From Gammaproteobacteria bacterium (lineage in GTDB: Bacteria; Pseudomonadota; Gammaproteobacteria; Burkholderiales; Gallionellaceae), in NCBI GenBank assembly GCA_018814405.1, contig JAHIZO010000007.1:1-64000 (forward strand): a stretch of 64,000 nt of DNA, read 5' to 3'. Below, piece after piece: positions 1 through 9,454 of the stretch (position 1 is the stretch's first letter; each line of letters opens with the position of its first letter). A model generated the notes under the pieces. That model was not told where the DNA came from, ran no database searches, and saw only the letters and a program-made list of their open reading frames with translations. The position numbers were made by a program, and so were the translations under genes.

Positions 1-252
1 CGCTCGCCCAGTGCGCGTTCGATGTTGACGATGTGCACGTCCTTGTCGTGCACCGCCTGACTGAGGGTGGCGACCTCACCCGTCCGCTCGCCCAATGCGC
101 GTTCGATGTTGACGATGTGCACGTCCTTATCGTGTACCGCCTGACTGAGGGCGGCTACTTCGCCTGACCGCTCGCCCAGTGCGCGTTCGATGTTGACGAT
201 ATGCACGCCCTTGTCGTGCACAGCCCGACTCAGTTCTGCAATTTGCCGGGGA
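1..252 (-). repeat. 84-bp tandem repeat inside the sulfotransferase gene
   Basis: Near-identical 84-bp units start at 1, 85 and 169; the third is more diverged at its far end. The array continues past the window edge. The period is an exact multiple of 3 and of 7 codons (28 aa, four heptads), so it encodes repeated coiled-coil blocks rather than a non-coding array. Confidence 0.9.
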
Positions 253-1139
253 GCATCCAAGCATTCTTGATGGCTCAAAGTATTCGCCATGCCTTCCATC
301 TGTTTTGCCAGCCTAGCAAACGACTCTGTCGATGCTTCTGCTTCCAGGCTGATCCGGTCGGACGCAATTTCGTCCAGCAACAATACTGCAGATTTGACCG
401 GATCTGGCACTTCAGCTGCTTCGGCTACATCTTGCAAGGTGTACGAGGTATGTTGTAGGCCTTTATCCAGAAAGCCCTTTGTGAACTCGGTAAGACGGGC
501 CGCATCCAAGCTGCTCTCCATCCCCAAGCCTGTGGCCATTCTTGCTATCTGGCGTTCAGGCTCTGCCATGAGCCGGTCATAGTCGACCAGCACCCGGGGC
601 TTGCCTTGCGTAAGGAGTACGCTGGGCAGGATATGCTCCAGCCATAGATAGTGACTTTTTTCTGGCGGGAGATTGTCTCTGGCTTTGAGGGATTGCGCCA
701 CACTGAGCGGGTTCCTTGTTGCAATCACATATGCGTCTTTAAGCCCTAGTTCAGCAAACACCTTTTGCCAGAAGGGCAGCAGCCGGCACATCCTAGGGTC
801 TTTCATGCCAAAGCTTTCTGCTTGTGCCAGACGCGAGCGCAACAGTTCCTTGGCTCGCTGATGACATTCGGCATATTTTGACTGTAGGAATTCTTCTGTC
901 GGCACTAAAGCGAGCGTATGCCAGTCTTGTCCTATGGAGGACAGCAACTCTGAGTTCAGCGCACTGATCTCGGTGTCCTCAAAGAACCCTTTTTCATTGT
1001 TGCCAGCTATAGGTGGCATGAGACTATTTCCCAGCTCTACACCCATCACTACCAGCGCGCGCGTTATCGCACTCGTGCCGCTTCTGTGCATCCCGAGTAC
1101 AACGTAGACAGATTTTCCTTTTATGCTCAACTTATTCAT
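1..1139 (-). CDS. Sulfotransferase-like protein with C-terminal heptad repeats (partial)
   Basis: The frame is open from an ATG at 1139 down to the window edge, so the C-terminus is missing. The N-terminus has the P-loop-like 5'-phosphosulfate motif GMHRSGTSAITRAL (about residues 16-29). A GMKDPRM segment and a VIATRNPLSVAQSL segment follow, as in PAPS-dependent sulfotransferases. After about residue 295 the protein becomes a 28-residue tandem repeat (HDKDVHIVNIERALGER core), probably a coiled coil. It is the last visible gene of the rfb/kps operon, 17 bp after rfbA, so it may sulfate the exported polysaccharide. The substrate is inference. Confidence 0.8.
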   Translation of the reverse strand, partial: MNKLSIKGKSVYVVLGMHRSGTSAITRALVVMGVELGNSLMPPIAGNNEKGFFEDTEISALNSELLSSIGQDWHTLALVPTEEFLQSKYAECHQRAKELLRSRLAQAESFGMKDPRMCRLLPFWQKVFAELGLKDAYVIATRNPLSVAQSLKARDNLPPEKSHYLWLEHILPSVLLTQGKPRVLVDYDRLMAEPERQIARMATGLGMESSLDAARLTEFTKGFLDKGLQHTSYTLQDVAEAAEVPDPVKSAVLLLDEIASDRISLEAEASTESFARLAKQMEGMANTLSHQECLDAPRQIAELSRAVHDKGVHIVNIERALGERSGEVAALSQAVHDKDVHIVNIERALGERTGEVATLSQAVHDKDVHIVNIERALGE

Positions 1140-1156
1140 CCCGTCCCACACGCGCG

Positions 1157-2047
1157 TCAGCGCATTTCGTCCAGCAAGATGTTCTTCAGGTAGCTGCCGT
1201 AACCGCTCTTCAGCAGCGGCGCGGCAAGGTGCTCAAGCTGTGCTGCGTCGATGAATCCCTGTCGGTAAGCGATCTCTTCCGGGCAAGCGATCTTCAGCCC
1301 TTGGCGGTGCTCGATCGTCTGGATGAATTGGCTGGCTTCGAGCAGTGATTCGTGCGTACCGGTATCCAGCCAGGCATAGCCCCGGCCCATGATCTCGACC
1401 GATAGTTTCTTGCGCTCTAGATAGATACGGTTCACATCGGTGATCTCCAGTTCGCCGCGAGCTGAGGGCTTCAGGTTGGCGGCGATATCGATGATGTCGT
1501 TGTCATAGAAATATAGACCGGTGACCGCGTAGTTCGATTTGGGTTCCAGCGGCTTCTCTTCCAGAGAGATCGCGCGTCCGCTCGGGTCGAATTCAACTAC
1601 CCCGTATCGCTCGGGATCGCGTACATGATAGGCAAACACGGTGGCGCCTTCTTTCTGTTGCACAGCGTTGCTGAGCTGGTCCTCAAATGAGTGTCCATAG
1701 AAGATGTTATCCCCCAGCACCAGTGCGGAAGGGTCGTTTCCGATGAATTCGCGCCCGATGATGAAGGCTTGCGCCAGCCCATCCGGCGAGGCTTGCACGG
1801 CATATTGCAGGTTCAATCCCCAGGATGCTCCGTCACCCAGCAATTGCTGGAAGCGCGGCGTATCTTGCGGTGTGGAGATGATGAGGATGTCACGTATCCC
1901 GGCCAGCATCAGTGTGCTCAATGGGTAATAGATCATCGGTTTGTCATAGACCGGCAACAATTGCTTGGAGACTGCCAGTGTGACCGGATGCAGGCGTGTA
2001 CCGGAGCCGCCGGCGAGGATGATGCCTTTACGATTCTTCATTTTCAT
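1157..2047 (-). CDS. rfbA: Glucose-1-phosphate thymidylyltransferase
   Basis: 296 aa, full family length. It makes dTDP-glucose from glucose-1-phosphate and dTTP, the first step of dTDP-L-rhamnose synthesis in the cytoplasm. The nucleotide-binding loop GGSGTRL lies at about residues 13-19, followed by [15 protein letters not shown] and the catalytic-region motif LGDNIFYG, all typical of RmlA. Its ATG overlaps the rfbD stop by 4 bp (ATGA), which indicates translational coupling. An internal ATG two codons downstream is an alternative start. Confidence 0.97.
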   Translation of the reverse strand: MKMKNRKGIILAGGSGTRLHPVTLAVSKQLLPVYDKPMIYYPLSTLMLAGIRDILIISTPQDTPRFQQLLGDGASWGLNLQYAVQASPDGLAQAFIIGREFIGNDPSALVLGDNIFYGHSFEDQLSNAVQQKEGATVFAYHVRDPERYGVVEFDPSGRAISLEEKPLEPKSNYAVTGLYFYDNDIIDIAANLKPSARGELEITDVNRIYLERKKLSVEIMGRGYAWLDTGTHESLLEASQFIQTIEHRQGLKIACPEEIAYRQGFIDAAQLEHLAAPLLKSGYGSYLKNILLDEMR

Positions 2048-2940
2048 TTGTCCAATATCTCTGCAAGCATGCGTGCGACACCGAATCGCCAGTCCGGCAA
2101 AGTCAGGTCGAAGACTTGTTGCAGTTTCTTTGTGCTCATACGCGAGTTGTGCGGGCGCCGGGCTGCCGTCGGAAATGCGCTGGTCAATACCGCCTGCGTG
2201 GCTTCAGGCGGCACCTTGAGCTCTATGCCAGCCTTGCGGGCATAGTCGAGAACAAAACTTGCATAGCCGTGCCATGATGTCTCGCCGCCGGCGACGAGAT
2301 GATACAGGCCAGCCACTTCCGGTGTTTGCTGTGCGGTTCGGATTGCATGTGCCGTAACATCGGCCAGCAGATCTGCCCCGGTCGGCGCGCCGATCTGGTC
2401 GTCGATGACATTGAGTTTGTCGCGCTCTTGTGCCAGCCGCAGCATGGTCTTGGCGAAGTTGCCGCCGCGTGCGGCATACACCCAACTGGTGCGAAAGATG
2501 ATGTATTTGCATCCGCTCTGCCCGATGAACTGCTCGCCTTCCAGCTTGGTCGAGCCATAGACGCTCAGCGGTCCGATCGGGTCGGTTTCCAGCCAAGGCT
2601 CTTCGCCGCTGCCGTCGAACACGTAGTCAGTCGAGTAGTGGATAAGCCATGCGTTGCTGCGTTGCGCTTCCTGCGCGATCACTCCGGGCGCGAGTGCGTT
2701 GATGGTGCGCGCCAATTCCGGTTCGCTTTCCGCCTTGTCCACTGCGGTATGGGCGGCTGCGTTGACGATCACATCGGGCGCAATATCCCGGATCGTTTGT
2801 GCTATCCCTTCAAGGTCGGTCAAGTCACCGCAATGTTCCTTGCTGTCGAAATCGAGCGCGACAACCTCACCTAGCGGTGCAAGACTTCGCTGCAGTTCCC
2901 AGCCGACCTGGCCGCCTTTGCCGAACAGTAATATCTTCAT
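2044..2940 (-). CDS. rfbD: dTDP-4-dehydrorhamnose reductase
   Basis: 298 aa. It catalyses the last step to dTDP-L-rhamnose, NAD(P)H-dependent reduction of the 4-keto group. The N-terminal Rossmann motif is GKGGQVG (residues 7-13). The STDYVFDG segment and the SDR catalytic YGSTK (YxxxK) are visible. It sits between rfbC, 2 bp upstream, and rfbA, with a 4-bp overlap. Confidence 0.97.
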   Translation of the reverse strand: MKILLFGKGGQVGWELQRSLAPLGEVVALDFDSKEHCGDLTDLEGIAQTIRDIAPDVIVNAAAHTAVDKAESEPELARTINALAPGVIAQEAQRSNAWLIHYSTDYVFDGSGEEPWLETDPIGPLSVYGSTKLEGEQFIGQSGCKYIIFRTSWVYAARGGNFAKTMLRLAQERDKLNVIDDQIGAPTGADLLADVTAHAIRTAQQTPEVAGLYHLVAGGETSWHGYASFVLDYARKAGIELKVPPEATQAVLTSAFPTAARRPHNSRMSTKKLQQVFDLTLPDWRFGVARMLAEILDK

Positions 2941-2942
2941 AT

Positions 2943-3500
2943 TCAGCCTTCGTACTGTGGCAAGCGCTCAGGCGCGAAGTCTTTGAGCGGCATCCCGTCC
3001 TTGTCTTTGGCGGAAAGCTCCGGCTCGCTGACTGGCCAGAGGATGTCCAGATCCGGATCGTTCCACAACACGCTTGCCTCTGCTTGCGGGTTGTATCTGT
3101 CAGTGCATTTGTAGGCGAACATCGCATAGTCTGAGGTGACACAAAAACCGTGCGCGAATCCGGGCGGGATATATACCTGACGCTTGTTGTCCGCCGACAG
3201 CGTCACGTTGATTGCTTTGCCAAACGAGGGAGAGCCGACGCGGATATCGACGATCACGTCGAATACTTCTCCCTGCAATACATAGACCAGTTTGCCCTGC
3301 GTATTCGGTTTCTGGAAATGCAGACCACGCAGAATCCCCCGCTTTGAGAAAGACAGGTTGTCTTGCACAAAGGCCTCCTTTATCCCTGCCGCTTCGTATG
3401 CAGCCTGATTCCAGGTCTCCATGAAGTATCCGCGCTGATCGCCAAATACCTTGGGTTCTAATATCAGTACGCCTGCTAGTTCCGTGCTTGTTGTCTTCAT
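2943..3500 (-). CDS. rfbC: dTDP-4-dehydrorhamnose 3,5-epimerase
   Basis: 185 aa, standard RmlC length. It epimerises C3 and C5 of dTDP-4-keto-6-deoxyglucose. Diagnostic segments are FVQDNLSFSKRGILRGLHFQ (catalytic His in the RGLHFQ motif) and YIPPGFAHGFCV. It begins the rfbC-D-A part of the operon after a 147-bp gap from kpsD. That gap holds a small hairpin (3578-3595) but no convincing terminator, so read-through from kps is likely. Confidence 0.97.
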   Translation of the reverse strand: MKTTSTELAGVLILEPKVFGDQRGYFMETWNQAAYEAAGIKEAFVQDNLSFSKRGILRGLHFQKPNTQGKLVYVLQGEVFDVIVDIRVGSPSFGKAINVTLSADNKRQVYIPPGFAHGFCVTSDYAMFAYKCTDRYNPQAEASVLWNDPDLDILWPVSEPELSAKDKDGMPLKDFAPERLPQYEG

Positions 3501-3647
3501 TACGGCTCCATCAGCCCTTCTTGGTTTTATGTCGCTGCATTATGCTTTTGCCAAACGTTTGCCCAGCCGCTCCCTCACCGAACACCCGGGTTCGGCTTGC
3601 CGCCCTTAGGGTGTATTGCTCTTTCAACCCGCTGCATCTTTGAATGC

Positions 3648-5321
3648 TCACAGCCCGAACACGACCTTGGCCGAGATGGCGATCTGGTAGATGATCTGTG
3701 TCATATCTTTCCAAATCTGACGTGACTTCACATCCACTTTGGGCAGTACCAGAATATCGTCGCCCGCTCGCACTGTGCCACTGTCCTGCTGGAAGCTACC
3801 GTCACGGTGCGCGAGGATGATGCGCGAGTTATCAGCATTCTGGGTATACCCACCTGCGCGCTCCACGTAGTCATCCAAGTCAAGCTCCGAATCGAAAGCG
3901 ATGGCATTCGGGAAGAGTACTTCTCCGCTGACCAACACTAGGCCATCCTTGACGGGTATTTTGATGATGTCGCCATTTTCCAGCAGCAGCGTGTCGCGGT
4001 TCTCGGCTTGCGCAATCTGGACTTGTCCGCTGGGCACGATCTTTTTCGCTCTGTCGATCCATTGCAGGATCATGTCGGCTTCGTCTTTGCGCAATCTTGC
4101 TTCATCGCTCGTGCCGCTGCGTGCTGTCAGCACTGTAGATTCCAGACTGCGCAACGATGTCTCCAGCAGCGAACTTTGACGATCACGCACGCTGACGCGG
4201 AGCAATTGGATGCTCGATTCATCCGACTGTTCAGTCAGCTGAATTCGTTTCATCAACTCGCCCAAGCGCGCACCGTATGGCAGCACATATTCCTGCGGAC
4301 TTTTGTGCTCACCTTCGACGCGCACGGTGATCGTGCCTGTCTTTTTGTCAGAGGTGAATTCAGCCTCATCTCCATTCGAGACATACACGTCACCTGCTTT
4401 TTCCAGCGGGTAATATTCGACGTTACGCGTCGTTCCGCTATTGCGTACGATCCGCACATGTGTCGTCTGTGCCAGTGGTTTTGCCAGCCCCATGAGCTCT
4501 TTGAGAGCCAGTGCCGATGCCTTGAACTCGAAAAGTTTGGCATTTTCTGCTTGCCCGCTGACCCTGACTGTATTGCGGCGCTGGGTTACGAAGATGACAT
4601 CTCCGTCACTTAGTTGCAGGAGCGGAATACGGCCAGCCAACAGAAAGTCATACAGATTTAGCGTTCCGCGTGTTTGCTCTCCCCGTTTGACCTGGATGTC
4701 GAGAAAGCTTCCACGCTCGAGGTCGATGCCCCCCGCCTGATCCAGATAGTGCAGTACACTATCCATGCTGGTACCGTTATACAACCCCGGACGCCTGACG
4801 TTTCCTCCCACGAACACCCTTACCGGCTGGGCTGCTGCGAGATTCGCATAGCTGTTCACATTTGACCGAAACACTTTGCTCGCAGCCAGTTCCACCGCAC
4901 GCTGCAGTTCGGCGTTCCGCACCCCCATCACTTGAACGGGACCAACTTGTGGCAGGAACAGGTTTCCTTGCGGATCGACTGTAAGCACGCTGTCAAAGTT
5001 GAAACCGCCCCACAATCGGACTTGTATCTTGTCTCCTGCGGCAATCAGATAATCGGGATTGAATTGTGTCGCACCATACTGTGCGAAACTGCCTGTAAAC
5101 AGCTGAGCTCCGAATACATCGCTATTGGTGTTCGAGGCATATCCACTGGGTGGCGGCATCACAGCCGGAGGCGGAACAGCAGGCGCGGCCGCAACAGGCG
5201 TGGAGATGGTGGTTGATGGCGTCAATCCAAGCGCGCCTTGGACGCCCAGCGGATCCGCATAATCCAAGGCTGCCGCCGGTGCAGCAATCAATATCGTTAG
5301 TAGCGCGACCAGAATTCGCAT
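3648..5321 (-). CDS. kpsD: Periplasmic/outer-membrane polysaccharide export protein, KpsD-like
   Basis: 557 aa, matching E. coli KpsD in length. A cleavable signal peptide (about residues 1-18, ending APAAA-L) precedes a Poly_export domain with LIAAGDKIQVRLWGG at about residues 92-106. Several SLBB-type beta-grasp segments follow, for example VFVGGNVRRPGLY and VLVSGEVLFPNAI. There is no lipobox, unlike Wza. It is the exit channel component for ABC-dependent (group 2/3) capsule export, with KpsE, KpsM and KpsT encoded just upstream. Confidence 0.9.
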   Translation of the reverse strand: MRILVALLTILIAAPAAALDYADPLGVQGALGLTPSTTISTPVAAAPAVPPPAVMPPPSGYASNTNSDVFGAQLFTGSFAQYGATQFNPDYLIAAGDKIQVRLWGGFNFDSVLTVDPQGNLFLPQVGPVQVMGVRNAELQRAVELAASKVFRSNVNSYANLAAAQPVRVFVGGNVRRPGLYNGTSMDSVLHYLDQAGGIDLERGSFLDIQVKRGEQTRGTLNLYDFLLAGRIPLLQLSDGDVIFVTQRRNTVRVSGQAENAKLFEFKASALALKELMGLAKPLAQTTHVRIVRNSGTTRNVEYYPLEKAGDVYVSNGDEAEFTSDKKTGTITVRVEGEHKSPQEYVLPYGARLGELMKRIQLTEQSDESSIQLLRVSVRDRQSSLLETSLRSLESTVLTARSGTSDEARLRKDEADMILQWIDRAKKIVPSGQVQIAQAENRDTLLLENGDIIKIPVKDGLVLVSGEVLFPNAIAFDSELDLDDYVERAGGYTQNADNSRIILAHRDGSFQQDSGTVRAGDDILVLPKVDVKSRQIWKDMTQIIYQIAISAKVVFGL

Positions 5322-5324
5322 GGT

Positions 5325-6488
5325 TCAGTCCTTGTGATCTCGGATGATGGCTGCCAGCAGATGCGTGATCCCTGCCAGCAGCAGCGTGAATAATATGAAC
5401 ACTGTGATGTTGTACAGCCTGCGCGGTTCAAGCGGATACTGCGGCATTGATGGCTTCTGCAACAGCGTCGCTTTCTTCAATGTACGCGATGCTTCTATTC
5501 TCCCCTGCTCCAGCGCGACCAAAGCAGTTTTGTAGATATCCTGCGCGAACTCCGCATCCATCTGCAGGCGTTGATATTCTTCTACCGTGCTGTTCAGCAT
5601 CTTGCCGCCCGGAGCGATGAGCCGCGCCTGTTCTTGTTCGATCTGCTTTTCGACAGCCGCAATCTGCTGTTCTGCTTCGATCACGCTCGGACTATTGGGC
5701 ATCAAGTACGCAAGCATAGCCGCTCTGCGTGTACGCATGTCTGCCAACTGCCCTTCCAGCCGGTTGATGATGCCTACCAGATTCTCGGCAGCATTCTGCG
5801 GTGAGGCCATCCCCTTGCTGTTCTGAAAATTCAGCAGCGCTTGGCGCGCCAGATTTGCGCGCTTGCCCATCTCGTCAACTTGCTTCTCAAGAAATGCGAC
5901 CTGGTCCTGTGCTAGGCTGTGAGCCATCTCGTTCATGTGGCGCTCACCCTCTGCCACCATTGCAGTTGTGATCGCATGCGCCATTTGTTCATCATAGGCT
6001 TGCGCCCTGATCACCAATAGGCCTGCGTAATCATCAAACTCCACACTGGCTCGGGTCAGGTAATAGTTGTGGAATTGCTCTATCGGGGCATCTTTGAACC
6101 ACATGCGCGACAGCGGATCACGCTTCCAGTCGCTGAAGTGCGACCGAAGGTCAAGCTGTGCATCCAGCGTTTTAAGCATATCGACCGAGAGCAAATGATC
6201 CCGTAGCAGCAGTTGATCAGCCCGGTTGATACTCGCACCACCCAGCAGACTTGCAAAATCAGCAGTCTGCCCACCCGACAGATCTGTTTTCTGCACGATG
6301 ACGTGTGCTTCTGACACAAAGCGGTCCGATGCAATGATTCCCCAGTAGATTATCGCGAGAATCGAGGCGGCCAATGCCATCCCGATCACTCTTCTGCGTT
6401 GCAGTGTGGGAAATAACTGCTCTTGCAACCATATGCGGCCCATCAACGCCAACTCTGCGGCTTTCTGCTGCATGTTATTTGTTTTCAT
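5325..6488 (-). CDS. kpsE: Capsule export inner-membrane adaptor, KpsE/CtrB-like
   Basis: 387 aa from the ATG at 6488; an in-frame ATG at 6509 would add seven residues. A transmembrane helix near the N-terminus (about residues 35-53) is followed by a long coiled-coil periplasmic region. A second helix near the C-terminus (ITVFILFTLLLAGITHLLA) has a PQYPLEPRR proline-rich lead, typical of the polysaccharide co-polymerase family. It bridges the KpsMT transporter to KpsD. The gene overlaps the 3' end of kpsT by 14 bp and ends 3 bp before kpsD. Confidence 0.9.
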   Translation of the reverse strand: MKTNNMQQKAAELALMGRIWLQEQLFPTLQRRRVIGMALAASILAIIYWGIIASDRFVSEAHVIVQKTDLSGGQTADFASLLGGASINRADQLLLRDHLLSVDMLKTLDAQLDLRSHFSDWKRDPLSRMWFKDAPIEQFHNYYLTRASVEFDDYAGLLVIRAQAYDEQMAHAITTAMVAEGERHMNEMAHSLAQDQVAFLEKQVDEMGKRANLARQALLNFQNSKGMASPQNAAENLVGIINRLEGQLADMRTRRAAMLAYLMPNSPSVIEAEQQIAAVEKQIEQEQARLIAPGGKMLNSTVEEYQRLQMDAEFAQDIYKTALVALEQGRIEASRTLKKATLLQKPSMPQYPLEPRRLYNITVFILFTLLLAGITHLLAAIIRDHKD

Positions 6489-7491
6489 CTTGCTCTTGCA
6501 GCCTCTCACATTGGGTATGCAGATCGTACAAGTCGACGATCTTGCTGCTTGTTGCTGTCAGTTTTTTTCTGAGGATCGGCATCTGGTTGGGCTTTATACG
6601 ATAACCCAGCTTCTTAAGCTGACCAGCCCCTGCCAATACTATCCCTTCGCGCTTTGCTATGCGCAGCATGCTTCGCCAAGCGTCATCTTCAATCGTAACC
6701 GGATAGCCTGATCGGCCCTTATTCAACAGCGCCATCGCTTCCTGCTTCTTCTTCTCTCGCCTGGCCTCCAGCTTGTTGATGTCCCGCTCTTCTTGAAGCG
6801 GAAGCTGCCCCAGGTTGAGCGAGACATCTTCTGGCTGACTTTCCCTATAGGCAGTCAATGCATCTTCTATATCGTCAAACCAAACCGCCTTGCCATCATT
6901 AAGCCATATTCCTGCTTGGCAGAATTGCTTCAGTGTCCCCTCTCCATGCGAGACCATGATCAGGCTGGCATGGTCAGACAGCTGTTTGAAGGCGGCCGCG
7001 GCTTTCTTCCTGAAGGCGGCATCCCCTGTTGCCGTGACCTCGTCGGAAATATATACGTCGAAATCAAAAGCCAAAGACAATCCGAATTGCAGCCTTGACC
7101 TCATGCCGGACGAGTAGGTGTTGATCGGCTCATCAAACGCACCCCCCAATTCGGCAAAATCCTCTATGAATTCCAGCCGTTCGTACATGTCGGCCTCATG
7201 TCCGTGGACACGGCATACGAATTTGGCATTCTGCCGACCGGTAAGTGATTTTTGCAGTCCGCCGCCGAATCCCATCGGCCATGACACCCTGCAGTTCCGT
7301 TCTATGCTGCCGCGTGTGGGATTGTCCACGCCACCTATCAGCCTTAGCAGTGTCGACTTCCCCGCCCCGTTGCCGCCCACAAGCCCTACATTGATCTTGG
7401 GCGGAATCGTGAACGTTACACCCTGCAACACCCACCCTCCGACCCCGTGTTTGGTCTGGTACCGCTTGTAGACGTCGTCGACTATTATCAT
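6475..7491 (-). CDS. kpsT: Capsule ABC transporter ATP-binding protein, KpsT-like, with long C-terminal extension
   Basis: 338 aa from the ATG at 7491, which overlaps the kpsM stop (ATGA) and starts MIIVDDVYKRY. Walker A GGNGAGKST is at about residues 40-48 and a signature-like TYSSGMRSRLQ follows. Walker B is FDVYISDE, then the switch His in MVSHGEG. Family members are about 220 aa. Here about 115 extra residues follow the ABC domain: a charged helix (KLEARREKKKQEAM), then a small domain that looks like a DNA- or protein-binding helical fold. The extension's role is unknown. The gene powers polysaccharide export with KpsM. Confidence 0.93.
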   Translation of the reverse strand: MIIVDDVYKRYQTKHGVGGWVLQGVTFTIPPKINVGLVGGNGAGKSTLLRLIGGVDNPTRGSIERNCRVSWPMGFGGGLQKSLTGRQNAKFVCRVHGHEADMYERLEFIEDFAELGGAFDEPINTYSSGMRSRLQFGLSLAFDFDVYISDEVTATGDAAFRKKAAAAFKQLSDHASLIMVSHGEGTLKQFCQAGIWLNDGKAVWFDDIEDALTAYRESQPEDVSLNLGQLPLQEERDINKLEARREKKKQEAMALLNKGRSGYPVTIEDDAWRSMLRIAKREGIVLAGAGQLKKLGYRIKPNQMPILRKKLTATSSKIVDLYDLHTQCERLQEQDENK

Positions 7492-8273
7492 TTCGCCTTC
7501 AGCCTTAGCGCATACTTGACATGTAAAGCGAGTCCGATGAATACCATGATTATGGCAAAACCATACATATATCCGATGCTTAGTTCGGGTACAGCATGGT
7601 AATAGGGGGCAAATCCCAAACGGGCCGCCTCCACTCCGTGCGCTACCGGATTTAGCATCAGCCATTCACGATAGAGCGGGGGTAAGTTTGTGATCGGGAA
7701 GATCACGCCGGAGGCTAAGTACATCGGCATCATGATGAATCCCACTACCTTGCCCATTTCAGGTATCAGTTCCGCCCCCACCGATGCTATCAAGCCAAAG
7801 CCCGCGCCCAGCAGCCATAGCCCAAAGAATGCCTCGAGCACCGCCAAGGGATCAGCTGGGATCATGTTGACACCGAACATGGCAGCGCCTGCGAACAATA
7901 TGATGCTGATTATCAATGTCAGGAACCCTTCGAGAGTACCTCTGACCAACACCGTGTCCACAGGCTTGACCTGCCGGTATGTGAAAAGCCCTTTATTTAG
8001 GCCAACCGCATTCTGGCATTGCGTTCCTGTACGCCTGAACATCAGAAACGCCATCATTCCGACCATCAGCCATACCGCAGTTTCGATGCCCCCCACCGTT
8101 CGCATCCGAATTGTGGAAAACAAGAAGAGCATGAAACCCACATGAATCAGCGGCTCTACCAGCAACCACACCCATGCAGCCCTACCCGTCGATAATCGGC
8201 TGACCGCCTCACGCAGCAGCAAAGCCTTCCAGACGGAGAGGGTGATTGCAGTGGAAGTTCGTGCGGTACTCAT
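7488..8273 (-). CDS. kpsM: Capsule ABC transporter permease, KpsM-like
   Basis: 261 aa, ABC-2 type permease with six hydrophobic segments. Family-typical stretches include the RLSTGRAAWVWLLVEPLIH start and FPITNLPPLYREWLMLNPVAHGVEAAR near the C-terminus. It forms the inner-membrane channel for the polysaccharide and is translationally coupled to kpsT. It lies 27 bp downstream of rfbB. Confidence 0.95.
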   Translation of the reverse strand: MSTARTSTAITLSVWKALLLREAVSRLSTGRAAWVWLLVEPLIHVGFMLFLFSTIRMRTVGGIETAVWLMVGMMAFLMFRRTGTQCQNAVGLNKGLFTYRQVKPVDTVLVRGTLEGFLTLIISIILFAGAAMFGVNMIPADPLAVLEAFFGLWLLGAGFGLIASVGAELIPEMGKVVGFIMMPMYLASGVIFPITNLPPLYREWLMLNPVAHGVEAARLGFAPYYHAVPELSIGYMYGFAIIMVFIGLALHVKYALRLKAK

Positions 8274-8300
8274 CCGTCTACTTGCTCCATCAATACACTC

Positions 8301-9356
8301 TTACGCCGCGTACTGCTTCTGAACCCATTCGCGGTATTCCCCGCTACTGACGTTCATTACCCATTCCTGATTGTTCAAATACCACTCGACGGTTTTTCTC
8401 AAGCCAGTTTCAAATGTCTCCAGCGGCTTCCATCCGAGCTCACGTTCTATCTTGCTGGCGTCGATCGCATACCGCTGATCGTGTCCCGGTCGATCCTTGA
8501 CAAAAGTGATGAGTTTTTCATATGGCGCACCTTGCGGGCGCAACTCATCAAGAATCGCGCAGACGCCGCGCACCACTTCAAGATTGGTCTTTTCGTTCCA
8601 TCCGCCGATGTTGTATGTCTCGCCAAGCTTGCCCTTGTTCAACACCAGATGCAGCGCGCGCGCATGATCCTCGACGTATAGCCAGTCGCGGATGTTGTCG
8701 CCCTTGCCGTAGATCGGTAGCGGCTTGCCGTTCACCGCATTCAGGATCACCAGCGGGATGAGCTTTTCGGGAAAATGATAAGGGCCGTAGTTGTTCGAAC
8801 AGTTTGTGGTCACTACCGGCAGGCCATAAGTGTGGTGCCATGCGCGCACCAAGTGGTCGGATGAGGCCTTGCTCGCTGAATAGGGGGAATTGGGTTCGTA
8901 GGTCGTTTCCTCGGTGAAGAATCCATCAGCACCGAGGCTGCCGTAGACTTCATCCGTGGAGATGTGGTGGAACCTGAAGTTCGCTTTCTTTTCACCGTCC
9001 AGTTTGCTCCAGTGCATTCGGGCCGCTTCAAGCAGCGTATAGGTTCCTACGATATTGGTCTGGATGAATTCGGCCGGCCCGGTAATGGAACGGTCGACAT
9101 GCGATTCCGCTGCCAAGTGCATCACTGCATCGGGCTGGTGCTGTTTGAACACGCGCGCCACTTCGGCCGCATCACAGATATCCACGTGTTCGAAGCTATA
9201 TCTAGAGTCTTTTGCTATCGAGGCCAGCGATTGCAGATTGCCTGCGTAGGTCAGTTTATCCAGATTGATGACGGCATCCTTGGTGTTGCCAATGATATGC
9301 CGTATCAACGCCGAGCCGATGAATCCAGCCCCCCCTGTGATCAATATTTTCTTCAT
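8301..9356 (-). CDS. rfbB: dTDP-glucose 4,6-dehydratase
   Basis: 351 aa. It converts dTDP-glucose to dTDP-4-keto-6-deoxyglucose using bound NAD+. The Rossmann motif GGAGFIGS starts at residue 8. STDEVYG and the YSASK (YxxxK) catalytic motif are present, as is [14 protein letters not shown]. It is the first gene of the polysaccharide operon, and a promoter-like region with an inverted repeat lies just upstream. Confidence 0.97.
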   Translation of the reverse strand: MKKILITGGAGFIGSALIRHIIGNTKDAVINLDKLTYAGNLQSLASIAKDSRYSFEHVDICDAAEVARVFKQHQPDAVMHLAAESHVDRSITGPAEFIQTNIVGTYTLLEAARMHWSKLDGEKKANFRFHHISTDEVYGSLGADGFFTEETTYEPNSPYSASKASSDHLVRAWHHTYGLPVVTTNCSNNYGPYHFPEKLIPLVILNAVNGKPLPIYGKGDNIRDWLYVEDHARALHLVLNKGKLGETYNIGGWNEKTNLEVVRGVCAILDELRPQGAPYEKLITFVKDRPGHDQRYAIDASKIERELGWKPLETFETGLRKTVEWYLNNQEWVMNVSSGEYREWVQKQYAA

Positions 9357-9373
9357 AGGGGCGCGATTCTAAT

Positions 9374-9421
9374 GTCTATAGCCCAGTTTGACTATAGACC
9401 AAACAGCATATTTACAGTCAA
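9374..9421 (-). promoter_or_regulatory. Probable promoter/operator of the rfb-kps operon
   Basis: Read on the minus strand, a TTGACT -35 (9416-9421) is followed 17 bp later by TCTATA (9393-9398). The -10 lies inside a perfect inverted repeat, GTCTATAG (9374-9381) / CTATAGAC (9392-9399), with a 10-bp spacer. A second -10-like TATAGA lies in the downstream arm. The dyad over the promoter suggests a repressor site. Confidence 0.5.
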
Positions 9422-9454
9422 AACTGTGCGTGTTATGGGCTGAATGAGCTCAAA

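Noticed and set aside
1-252. Direct repeats resembling a CRISPR or satellite array
   Set aside because: Units are 84 bp with no spacers and lie in frame within a coding region, giving exact 28-residue coiled-coil repeats.
3511-3714. 67-codon ORF between kpsD and rfbC
   Set aside because: It overlaps the end of kpsD, has no SD and no family pattern. The gap is better read as an untranslated spacer.
7492-7665. 58-residue N-terminal extension of KpsT
   Set aside because: It overlaps kpsM in another frame. The ATG at 7491 overlaps the kpsM stop as ATGA and matches the family N-terminus.
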